NCBI GenBank assembly: GCA_034002745.1
Contig: JAVEZY010000010.1
Coordinates: 18,276-82,275 of the forward strand
Direction: 5' to 3'
DNA: 64,000 nucleotides
From: JAITWN01 sp034002745
GTDB taxonomy: Bacteria; Pseudomonadota; Gammaproteobacteria; SZUA-140
This document shows, in pieces, positions 53,343 through 61,064 of the stretch. Position 1 is the stretch's first letter. Each line of letters begins with the position of its first letter. Position numbers and translations under genes: made by a program. The notes beneath the pieces are model-generated. The model did not search any database and was not told where the DNA came from. It saw only the letters and a list, made by a program, of their open reading frames with translations.

Positions 53343-54572
53343 ATGCGATGCAACACGGTCAGTGAAGGTTTTCGCCACGCTTTTGCGCTGATGCTCGCAG
53401 CGCTGATCTCGACGCCCGCAGGATGGGCTCAGGAATCCCGCGAATTCAGCCGCTGGGCCCAGGTCGACCTGGTTCATGACGACAACCTGTTCCGACTGTC
53501 CGGCGAGGACGAGGCACGACAGGTGCTGGGCGACGACGACATGGACGTCGTCATTCTGCGTTACGGCGCCGGGTTCGACCTCGAACTTCCGATAAGACGG
53601 CAGCTGCTGCGCGCCAGCCTGGGCATGACCCGCAACCAGTATGATTCGCATGACTTCCTCGATCACACCGAACTGCAAGGCCGGGGCGATTGGCACTGGA
53701 TGCTGGGCAGACTGTGGAACGGTCGCGCCTTCGCGGGGTACAGACGCGACATTTCTCCGTTCGAGGATTTCGAGCGCCCGGTGCGCGACACTCGAACCAC
53801 CCGCGAACTGGGAATCGAGGCCAGGCGTCGCCTGACACTGCAGCAGGAGTTGGCGCTGCACTGGACGCGAAGGGAAACCGAGCATGATTTCGCTCCGCGC
53901 CAGATCGTCGATCGGGATATCGATCTTTTCGCCGCTGAACTGCTGCATCGGGGACAGTCATCGGAACGTTCCTGGATCAGCATGCGCGCACAGATGCGCG
54001 ACGTATCCTACCCGCGCACAGAAACCGTCGAGGACATCCAGATCGACAACTCGCACGATGAATACGAGTTGACGATCAACTTCAACTGGAACGCGACGGC
54101 GCGCTCATCCCTCGATGGGCGCGCGGGCTACGCCCGCGTGCGTCATGACGAACTCACGGAACGCGACTTCTCCGGCGGAGTGGCCGCCCTGCGCTTCCGC
54201 TACCGCATCGGCCCGCGGCTCGGCGTCGACACCTCGCTCTGGCGCGACCTTAACGCACGCACCAACACCTCCGCGTCCTATGTGATCAGCGACGGCATCA
54301 TGCTCCGCCCCTACTGGGAGATCGGCTCCGCAATGACACTGGAAGGCTCGCTGATGCGGGAGGACAGGCGCTTCGAGGGCGATGCCCAGATCGCCGCCAG
54401 TGCGGACGTCAGGGAGGACACCATCGACATGGCGGAACTGGCCCTGCTGTGGGATCCGCCCGGAATTCTCTCCGCTCACGCCTCGTGGCGTCTCGAACGC
54501 CTCGATTCCACGCGCAATGCACAGGATTATCGCTATCAGACCTTTTCGGCGGGAGTGCGTGTCACCTTCTGA
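53343..54572 (+). CDS. epsL: EpsL-like outer-membrane barrel protein
   Basis: A 409-residue secreted barrel protein with a signal peptide (HAFALMLAALISTPAGWAQ) and amphipathic strands to the C-terminal SAGVRVTF. WAQVDLVHDDNLFRLSG and SLGMTRNQYDSHDFLDH at the N-terminal half match EpsL (TIGR03014), found in exosortase-B type polysaccharide loci. It may be the outer-membrane exit of the second polymer, as the barrel at 25580 may be for the XrtA polymer. It is first of four consecutive genes with EpsE, EpsF and EpsG. Confidence 0.88.
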   Translation: MRCNTVSEGFRHAFALMLAALISTPAGWAQESREFSRWAQVDLVHDDNLFRLSGEDEARQVLGDDDMDVVILRYGAGFDLELPIRRQLLRASLGMTRNQYDSHDFLDHTELQGRGDWHWMLGRLWNGRAFAGYRRDISPFEDFERPVRDTRTTRELGIEARRRLTLQQELALHWTRRETEHDFAPRQIVDRDIDLFAAELLHRGQSSERSWISMRAQMRDVSYPRTETVEDIQIDNSHDEYELTINFNWNATARSSLDGRAGYARVRHDELTERDFSGGVAALRFRYRIGPRLGVDTSLWRDLNARTNTSASYVISDGIMLRPYWEIGSAMTLEGSLMREDRRFEGDAQIAASADVREDTIDMAELALLWDPPGILSAHASWRLERLDSTRNAQDYRYQTFSAGVRVTF

Positions 54573-54741
54573 CGATACGTAATGCTCCCGATTTTCCGGA
54601 GCGGCCGCTTGCATCACTCTGTGAACAGACCGACGAGCGCCCGCGCAAACGGCGCGCCGTCAGCGTCGCGGTCCGAAACGACGAGGACGCCGCTTTGGAC
54701 TGGATCGTCCTCCAATCTTCAGAACCTCGAGGACAGCTTGT

Positions 54742-55563
54742 ATGCGGATTCGCCAACTGATCTTCGTCTTGCTCCTGCTCGCCTTCTCCGCCCTGCCGAC
54801 GGCCCATGCGCAGGCCGACAGCTTCCTGCTCGGACCCGGCGATGTCGTCCGCTCCACCGTATTCGGCCACCCCGATCTGTCGGGCGAAATGCGGGTCGGC
54901 GAGGACGGCCGCGTCTCCTTCCCGCTGGTCGGGGACATTCTCATCGGCGGCCTGTCGACCAGCGATGCCGAAGCCAAGATCGCGGATCTGCTCATCGGCG
55001 GCGGATACGTGACCGACCCGCGGGTCAGCCTGTTCGTCGAGCAGCGCCGCCAGACGCTGGCGAACAGCGTGCTCATTCTCGGCAAGATCACCAAACCCGG
55101 GAAGTATGCGCTTCAGGGTCTCAACGGCGAGGGGGTTCAGACACTCGTCGATCTGCTCGCGGTCGCCGGCGGCACCGCGCAGGATTCCTCGGACCATCTG
55201 ATGCTGCTGCGTCGCGATGGCGATAACGTCCACAAGATGAAAGTGGACCTGAAGACGCTCCTTGGCCAGGGCGAACTGCAACAGAACGTCGGTCTGATCG
55301 GCGGGGACATCGTCTTTGTGCCCGAAACGGACGTCTTCTACATTTTCGGCCAGGTACAGAATCCAGGCCGCTATCGACTTGAGCGCGGCATGTCGGTGAT
55401 GCAGGCGATATCCGTCGGCGGTGGCATTGGCCCTCGGGGAACCGAGCGCGGCATCCAGGTGAAGCGCCGCAACGGGAGCGGAGCGATGGAGACCATGCAG
55501 GCGCGTCTGAGCGATGAGCTGCAGCCAGACGACGTCGTCTACGTCAAGGAAAGCCTTTTCTGA
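54742..55563 (+). CDS. epsE: EpsE polysaccharide export protein
   Basis: A 273-residue secreted protein with signal peptide (LIFVLLLLAFSALPTAHA). One poly_export domain (FLLGPGDVVRSTVFGHPDLS, VGEDGRVSFPLVGDILIGG) and two SLBB domains (VLILGKITKPGKYAL and FYIFGQVQNPGRYRLERGM). It lacks a lipobox, unlike the XrtA export protein at 29571. It matches the EpsE type of exosortase-B loci and would form the periplasmic or outer-membrane export channel. The gap of 169 bases from epsL holds no clear promoter; 18 bases separate it from epsF. Confidence 0.9.
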   Translation: MRIRQLIFVLLLLAFSALPTAHAQADSFLLGPGDVVRSTVFGHPDLSGEMRVGEDGRVSFPLVGDILIGGLSTSDAEAKIADLLIGGGYVTDPRVSLFVEQRRQTLANSVLILGKITKPGKYALQGLNGEGVQTLVDLLAVAGGTAQDSSDHLMLLRRDGDNVHKMKVDLKTLLGQGELQQNVGLIGGDIVFVPETDVFYIFGQVQNPGRYRLERGMSVMQAISVGGGIGPRGTERGIQVKRRNGSGAMETMQARLSDELQPDDVVYVKESLF

Positions 55564-55581
55564 CGCACGAGGAGACGGCCC

Positions 55582-56718
55582 ATGCCCATGAGTCTGAGAA
55601 CGCTGGCGACGATGCTGAGGGCCCGCGTCGGCGTGCTTCTTCTCACCCTGCTCATCACCATCGTCACGGCCGCGATCGTCACCGATCTCCTTCCCAGGCG
55701 CTACGTCGCCACCACTTCCCTCGTTCTCGACAGCACGGACATCAGCCCGTTCGAAGTCCAGAGCACGGGCGGCAAGGCTTCCACCACCTATCTCGCCACC
55801 CAGATCGACATCATCCGCAGCCACGGCGTAGCGCTCGATGTCGTCGATTCGCTCAAGCTCGCCGAGGACCCCGAGCAACAGCGCCGCTTCACCGAGGAAT
55901 TCGGCAACGAAGGCCCCATCAGGGAGTGGCTCGCCGGCCGTCTTCTGGATGGCCTGTCCGTCGAGCCATCGCGCGACAGCCGCGTCATATCCCTGAGCTA
56001 CGAGTCGTCCGACGCGGTGATGGCGGCAGCGACCGTCAACGCCTTCGCGAGGACGTACATCGACAAGACGCTGCAGTTCATGATCGACCCCGCGCGCCGC
56101 AATGCGCAGTGGTTCGACGAACAGCTGAAGCACCTGCGCCAGCGGCTCCTGGATTCCCAGGCCCGACTCACCAGCTTCCAGCAGGAGCATGGCATCATTT
56201 CCATCGACGAGCGACTGGACAGTGAAACCAACCGCCTCAATGAACTGGGTCGAAGCTATGTGCAGGTTCAGGCGGAGGCATCCGACGTCCGTTCGCGGCA
56301 ACTGGGACGCAACCATCCAGAGTACAAGCGGGCCATTTCCCGCGAGCAGGCGGTCGGACGCTCCCTTGAAGAACAGAAGCAGCTGCTCCTCGAACTCAAG
56401 CAGCAACGCGACCAGCTCCACGTGCTTGCGCGCGAGGTCGAATCGAACCAGCGCGTCTATGACTCGACGCTGGAAATGTTCTATCGGACCAGCCTTGAAA
56501 GCCAGTTCAACCTGGCGAACGTATCCATTCTCCATGAAGCCATTCCGCCGCTGGAGCCATCGAGTCCGAACCCGATGCTGAACTACGCCAGCGCCGTGCT
56601 GCTCGGCCTGTTACTCGGAGGGTTTTTCGCAATCCTCGCCGAGATCAGCGATCGGCGCATTCGATCGGCGGAGGATGCCATCGACATGACGCGGACGCGC
56701 ATCATTGCCGCCATTTGA
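55582..56718 (+). CDS. epsF: EpsF chain-length determinant protein, short form
   Basis: A 378-residue Wzz/GumC-type protein. A membrane helix (VGVLLLTLLITIVTAAIV), a periplasmic coiled coil (about 160-300, with EQLKHLRQRLLDSQARL) and a second helix (LNYASAVLLGLLLGGFFAIL), then RRIRSAEDAIDMTRTRIIAAI and the stop. As I recall, EpsF relatives run past 440 residues, so this one has a shorter coiled coil and ends soon after the second helix. It should partner EpsG, encoded 19 bases downstream. Confidence 0.88.
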   Translation: MPMSLRTLATMLRARVGVLLLTLLITIVTAAIVTDLLPRRYVATTSLVLDSTDISPFEVQSTGGKASTTYLATQIDIIRSHGVALDVVDSLKLAEDPEQQRRFTEEFGNEGPIREWLAGRLLDGLSVEPSRDSRVISLSYESSDAVMAAATVNAFARTYIDKTLQFMIDPARRNAQWFDEQLKHLRQRLLDSQARLTSFQQEHGIISIDERLDSETNRLNELGRSYVQVQAEASDVRSRQLGRNHPEYKRAISREQAVGRSLEEQKQLLLELKQQRDQLHVLAREVESNQRVYDSTLEMFYRTSLESQFNLANVSILHEAIPPLEPSSPNPMLNYASAVLLGLLLGGFFAILAEISDRRIRSAEDAIDMTRTRIIAAI

Positions 56719-56737
56719 CAATCAACAGGGATGAACC

Positions 56738-57637
56738 ATGCATACCATCGGCTTCGAGAATCAGGACGTGTTCCCGGCCGGCGCCACCGCCCCTGCGCAA
56801 TCGGCGCAGGACAATACGCTGGGACAGATTCTGCTGCGCCGGCGCAAGCTCGATCCCAAGGACATAGACCGCATTCTCAAGTACGCCGAGAAGAAACGCC
56901 TGCGTTTCGGCAGCGCCGCGCTGCGCCTGGGCCTGGTGTCACGCCAGGAGCTCGATCATGCGGTGGCGGCGCAGTTCGACTACCCATTCCTGGAATCGGG
57001 CGCAGAGGGTTACTCGGCCAGACTGTGTACCGCCTTCGATCCCTTCGGCAGACAGGGAACGGCGTTTCGCATGCTGCAGCAACGTCTGATCCAGCACTGG
57101 TTCGACGAGGGCCATCGCACGCTGGCGGTCGCCGGGCCGAGCGGGCAGGACGGGTGCAGCCATGTGGCGGCGAATCTCGCCGTCGCGTTTTCCCAGCAGG
57201 GCCGGTCGACGATCCTGGTGGATGGCAATCTGCGGCGTCCCGGCCTGCACAAGTTCTTCAACCTCAATAACGATCTCGGCCTGTCCTCGGTGCTCGTCGG
57301 GCGCTTTCCGCTGACCGAGGTGACGCTTCGCCTGGCGGCGCTGCGCAGACTGTCTCTGGTCACGGCCGGCATCGTGCCACCGAACGTCGGCGATCTTCTG
57401 TGGCGTCCCGAGCTTGAACGGACGATCGCGGAACTCCGCGAGCGCTATCAGGTCGTCATCTTCGACACCCCTTCGTGGCGCTCGGACATCGGCGCGGAGA
57501 ATATCGCGCGCCTGTGCCAGGGAGCCCTGCTCGTCGTACGCCGCGACCACACTCGCGCCAGCGATGCCATCGGACTCAGCGAAGCGCTCACCGCCGGCGG
57601 CACGCGAATCCTGGGCAGCACCCTCAACCGGGGCTGA
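56738..57637 (+). CDS. epsG: EpsG BY-kinase-like protein with degenerate Walker A
   Basis: A 299-residue protein with an N-terminal helical domain (LGQILLRRRKLDPKDIDRIL, GSAALRLGLVSRQELDHAVA, related to the GSPII_E N-domain) and a P-loop domain. The Walker A reads GPSGQDGCS (residues 133-141), with Cys140 where kinases have Lys; the A' motif ILVDGNLRRPGLH has Asn for the second Asp; the Walker B IFDTP is intact. No Tyr-rich tail is present. It probably binds nucleotide poorly and may act as a structural partner of EpsF. It ends the epsL-G operon. Confidence 0.88.
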   Translation: MHTIGFENQDVFPAGATAPAQSAQDNTLGQILLRRRKLDPKDIDRILKYAEKKRLRFGSAALRLGLVSRQELDHAVAAQFDYPFLESGAEGYSARLCTAFDPFGRQGTAFRMLQQRLIQHWFDEGHRTLAVAGPSGQDGCSHVAANLAVAFSQQGRSTILVDGNLRRPGLHKFFNLNNDLGLSSVLVGRFPLTEVTLRLAALRRLSLVTAGIVPPNVGDLLWRPELERTIAELRERYQVVIFDTPSWRSDIGAENIARLCQGALLVVRRDHTRASDAIGLSEALTAGGTRILGSTLNRG

Positions 57638-57720
57638 TCTCCCACCACTGTCACCCGTTCAACCAGAGCGGCCAGACGTCGCCCCCTTGCCGCGCCCTTC
57701 CGCTACCGTTCGCTCCTGAG

Positions 57721-59247
57721 TCACGAGCGTCCTTCGGCGCTTCGTCGCGCCGCCAGTGCAAGATAACCGAGCATCAGCAGCACCAGCGTCTGGTATGGCA
57801 GGTGCAGAACGAAGAAGTCCTTGTGGGCCAGGCTGAGTGCCACGATGGCTATTCCCGCCTTGAGGCCGTCGAAGATGCCTGCATGGAACGGATCCACCCC
57901 GGCATGCTCGAGAGCCAGCCTGCCCGCGGTGCGCCATGCACTGATCAGCCCCCCCACGATTGCGATCAGACCGAGGACGCCGGTATCCCAGAGAATCGAG
58001 GAAATCGCGGTATAGCCGATGCGCAGCCCTGCATGGTAGCGCTCTTCGGCGAGCGTTCGGGTTACCGACCACTCACCTTCCTCCGCCACCCGGGAAGCAC
58101 CGATGCCATGACCGACGGCCACATGCAGCGGATGGGCGCGGGCATGCTCCTGTGCCCAGAAGGTCAGCGCGGTCCAGCGCGTCAGCTCGCTATGCTGTCC
58201 GCGCAGATCCTCGATGTCCGCGACCTGCTGCTCCCAGGTGACATTGATCAGATCCGACCAGGTGCGCAGATTTCCTCCCGGATGGAAAACGGTCATCGCC
58301 GTCATCAGCAGCCCGAACAGGATGGCGGCGGCACCCCCGACGGCAAGGAAGCGCAAGGGGCGCAGCGCAAGATCCTGCCAGAATACCAGCAGCACCACGA
58401 CCGGCAGATAGAAAACCGCGATCTTGGCCTCATTGAAGAACACTGGAGCGATGATCGGCAGACCGAGCGAAAACGCGACCACGCCGGAAACCGCCCCATG
58501 GCGCCACAGCCCGAGCAGACATGCGAACACGACGAAGGAGAACAGGGCCAGCACCGCGTTGGCGCCGCCCCCCAACGCATTGCCGCCGAAGGTTCCGACC
58601 AGGATGTCCACCGGAATGACGCCCGGACCGAGTCCCTCCCTCAGCGGCACCAGCACCAGATATTGATGCATGACGAACGGAATCTGCAGCAGCGCGATCC
58701 CCAGCATCAGCTTCAGCAATCCGTCCAGATCGGCGACCCGCCAGCGCGACAGCAGCAGAGCGAACACCAGCGTCCATAAGGTGAAGTATCCCTTGAAGCC
58801 AAGCAGCGCCACTCCGGGATCCCAGTTGACCAGCGTCGTCACCGCGGCGATGCCGGTGAACACCAGCATCCATGTCACCATGCCTGGCATCGTCTTCGGC
58901 AGCACATCGGGCCGCCCGGCGAGCATGTCCATGAGCGCGTACACCAGCAACAGCAGCGATATCAGCGGGACCACGAACTTGACGATCCGCGCTTCGGGCA
59001 GATAGAGCTGCGTGAGCCCGGTGACGACGATTCCCCCGGCGACGACCGCCCACAGCAACGCTTTGCGCGAAGACGCCAGCACCAGGGCTGCGATGCCGGC
59101 GAAAAAAAGCGCAATCAGGCCAGGGCGGCCAGTGCCGCTGACCATGCCGGCCAGCAGCGCGCACGCGGCCGCCGCCGCGTAGACCGGCAGGAGGCCGTGG
59201 GACGAAAGCATCTCGCGATCCGCGAGGGAACGCGGAACGGCGCTCAT
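57721..59247 (-). CDS. O-antigen ligase/polymerase-like membrane protein
   Basis: A 508-residue polytopic protein with about twelve membrane helices (for example GLIALFFAGIAALVLASS and LIAIVGGLISAWR) and a large loop that contains WEQQVADIEDLRGQHSEL and GHGIGASRVAEEG, the latter resembling the Wzy_C loop. It would polymerise or ligate the second polymer on the periplasmic face. I use the ATG at 59247, which overlaps the sulfotransferase stop (ATGA); the longer frame from 59430 lies inside that gene. It is convergent with EpsG, with an 83-base gap. Confidence 0.85.
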   Translation of the reverse strand: MSAVPRSLADREMLSSHGLLPVYAAAAACALLAGMVSGTGRPGLIALFFAGIAALVLASSRKALLWAVVAGGIVVTGLTQLYLPEARIVKFVVPLISLLLLVYALMDMLAGRPDVLPKTMPGMVTWMLVFTGIAAVTTLVNWDPGVALLGFKGYFTLWTLVFALLLSRWRVADLDGLLKLMLGIALLQIPFVMHQYLVLVPLREGLGPGVIPVDILVGTFGGNALGGGANAVLALFSFVVFACLLGLWRHGAVSGVVAFSLGLPIIAPVFFNEAKIAVFYLPVVVLLVFWQDLALRPLRFLAVGGAAAILFGLLMTAMTVFHPGGNLRTWSDLINVTWEQQVADIEDLRGQHSELTRWTALTFWAQEHARAHPLHVAVGHGIGASRVAEEGEWSVTRTLAEERYHAGLRIGYTAISSILWDTGVLGLIAIVGGLISAWRTAGRLALEHAGVDPFHAGIFDGLKAGIAIVALSLAHKDFFVLHLPYQTLVLLMLGYLALAARRSAEGRS

Positions 59248-60101
59248 CGCGGCAACCAGGCGTCGAGGGGACGGCCCAGCATGCGCGACAACTCGCGGAC
59301 CTCCGGCTCGAACACTTCCCGCAGCCGGCCCAGAGTCACCGGATCCGGATCGGGTATCACTGCCGCGCTCGGCATCACATTGGCACGCCGATAGAGCGTC
59401 CTCAGCCCGAGCGCACTCGCAGAGCGCCACAACCAGCGCACGGGCGGAACGGAATCGACATGACGGTACATGCCATCCTTGAGGCTGGTGAGGACACGGT
59501 AGCGCGTTGCATACGCCGGATTGTCGTGCCGCCGAACCTGCGGAGGAACAAAGGCGGGGTCGACGCCGAGAAAGCGGTAAACCCGCTGGACGACCGCCAG
59601 CGGATCCGCGGTAATGTCCTCCATCAGGACGATCATGATCTGCTCGGACGGGAAATGCCGAAGCCAGCGACGCAGGTGGGTCGCATAGCGGCTCTGATCG
59701 ATGTACATCGGATTGTTGTCCAGACCCGCGTTGAAGCTGAGGTCCCCGCGCACATGCCCGACACGGACCTCGTGCCGATGATTGGACAGCGCCCTCTCGA
59801 CCGGATCTCGCAAGGAAACGATGATACGCATCGCCGGGGCATAGCGCCGCACCCGCACCGGAACCCGTGGATCACAGAAGTACGAAGGAGAGGTTTCGCC
59901 GACCGCCCTGCGATCGGCACAGTGGCGGAACCGGCTCTCGTACCACTGGTAACCGTGATCGAAGTGATAGGAGAAGAAGTCGACCTCCTTTTCCTTGCTG
60001 ACACCTACGTCGGGATGGCAGCCGGCGATTCGATGCAGCCAGGATGACGCGCACTTCTGCGCGCCGATACCGATGAATGTCGGTCTGGAAGATGTTTCCA
60101 C
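59244..60101 (-). CDS. Sulfotransferase
   Basis: A 285-residue PAPS-dependent sulfotransferase. The 5'-phosphosulfate-binding loop is FIGIGAQKCASSWLHRIAGC, and IIVSLRDPVERALSNHRHE provides the 3'-phosphate-binding Arg and Ser region. It would sulfate a sugar, lipid or protein; its coupling (ATGA) to the ligase-like gene points to the polysaccharide. The start is unclear: I use the GTG at 60101, which is close to the fold start, but an in-frame GTG at 60230 and a TTG in between are possible. The frame up to 60230 is Lys/Arg/Ser-rich. No PAPS synthesis gene is nearby. Confidence 0.85.
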   Translation of the reverse strand: METSSRPTFIGIGAQKCASSWLHRIAGCHPDVGVSKEKEVDFFSYHFDHGYQWYESRFRHCADRRAVGETSPSYFCDPRVPVRVRRYAPAMRIIVSLRDPVERALSNHRHEVRVGHVRGDLSFNAGLDNNPMYIDQSRYATHLRRWLRHFPSEQIMIVLMEDITADPLAVVQRVYRFLGVDPAFVPPQVRRHDNPAYATRYRVLTSLKDGMYRHVDSVPPVRWLWRSASALGLRTLYRRANVMPSAAVIPDPDPVTLGRLREVFEPEVRELSRMLGRPLDAWLPR

Positions 60102-60260
60102 TATCCGATGCGCTTTTCCTTCCCTCCTGGAGGATTCTGCGACCGTCAACGGCCGTTCGCATTGCGATTTGTCATTGCCGTCGCCTGCCCCTCCTTCGAT
60201 GATCGGCTGCTTCGAGGCACCGGGAGACACGGCGTGCGCCGACCAGCAGCGGACTCAGGG

Positions 60261-61058
60261 ATGAACATTGCCTCCGTCGGAGAGCGGAACACCGCCGAAT
60301 TCCTGGGGCTGAAGTTTCGCGATCTCACCCTGGCGGAAGCCGCCGACCTGCTGATCGGCGCCGCGGAAGACGGCGTCCGCTGTCGGACGTTCTTCGTCAA
60401 CGCCCACTGCTTCAATCTGGCAAACCGTGATGCGGAATATGCTCGCGTTCTGTCCCAGGCAGACTTGCTCTTTGCCGACGGCATTGGCGTAGCGCTGGCA
60501 GCGCGATTGTGGAGCGTACGTCTGCGCGACAATGTCAACGGCACCGACCTGTTTCCGCTGTTATGTGAACGCGCGGCCCGGGATGGCGCTCCCATCGCCC
60601 TGCTGGGCGGCCGGCCGGGGATCGCCGAGCGATGCGCCGAGCGCATGCGGTCCGCTCACCCTGGACTAGACATCGTTCTGACACGCCACGGCTATCAGGA
60701 TCCCGAGACGGAACCGCATCTCATAGCGGACATCAATCGCAGCGGAGCCCGTATCCTGCTGGTGGCTCAGGGCGTACCGATGCAGGAATGCTGGATCGCG
60801 CGTCACGCCGCAGCGCTCGAGGCGCCTGTAGTGCTCGGTGTGGGGGCACTCTTCGACTTCTATTCGGGCGCGATGCCGAGGGCGCCGTTATCACTGCGCC
60901 GTCTGCGCCTTGAATGGGCATTCCGCCTGCTGATGGAACCCCGGCGCATGTTCGACCGGTACGTGATCGGCAATCCGCTGTTCGTGATGCGAGCGCTTCG
61001 TTGCCGCCTGCGCGAGCGAAGGACGCCGATGAGGCGCCCTCCGCTCGACGAGGCATGA
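60261..61058 (+). CDS. WecG/TagA/CpsF-family glycosyltransferase
   Basis: A 265-residue glycosyltransferase of the WecG/TagA/CpsF (GT26) family. FFVNAHCFNLANRDAEYARV, LLFADGIGVALAARLW, DNVNGTDLFPLL, IALLGGRPGIAERCAERM and LLVAQGVPMQECWIARH are the successive family motifs. Such enzymes add the second sugar to an undecaprenyl-linked first sugar. It is divergent from the sulfotransferase and convergent with the FG-GAP gene. I start at the ATG at 60261, as the frame upstream is basic and not family-like; CAGGG is close to the ATG. Confidence 0.9.
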   Translation: MNIASVGERNTAEFLGLKFRDLTLAEAADLLIGAAEDGVRCRTFFVNAHCFNLANRDAEYARVLSQADLLFADGIGVALAARLWSVRLRDNVNGTDLFPLLCERAARDGAPIALLGGRPGIAERCAERMRSAHPGLDIVLTRHGYQDPETEPHLIADINRSGARILLVAQGVPMQECWIARHAAALEAPVVLGVGALFDFYSGAMPRAPLSLRRLRLEWAFRLLMEPRRMFDRYVIGNPLFVMRALRCRLRERRTPMRRPPLDEA

Positions 61059-61064
61059 TCTGGC

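Noticed and set aside
52152..53948. Minus-strand frame of 598 codons opposite the glycosidase-like lipoprotein and epsL
   Set aside because: No recognisable domain, composition typical of an antisense shadow, and it would cut across two supported genes.
54562..56535. Minus-strand frame of 657 codons opposite epsE and epsF
   Set aside because: The plus-strand genes have signal peptides, domains and ribosome sites; the antisense frame has none.
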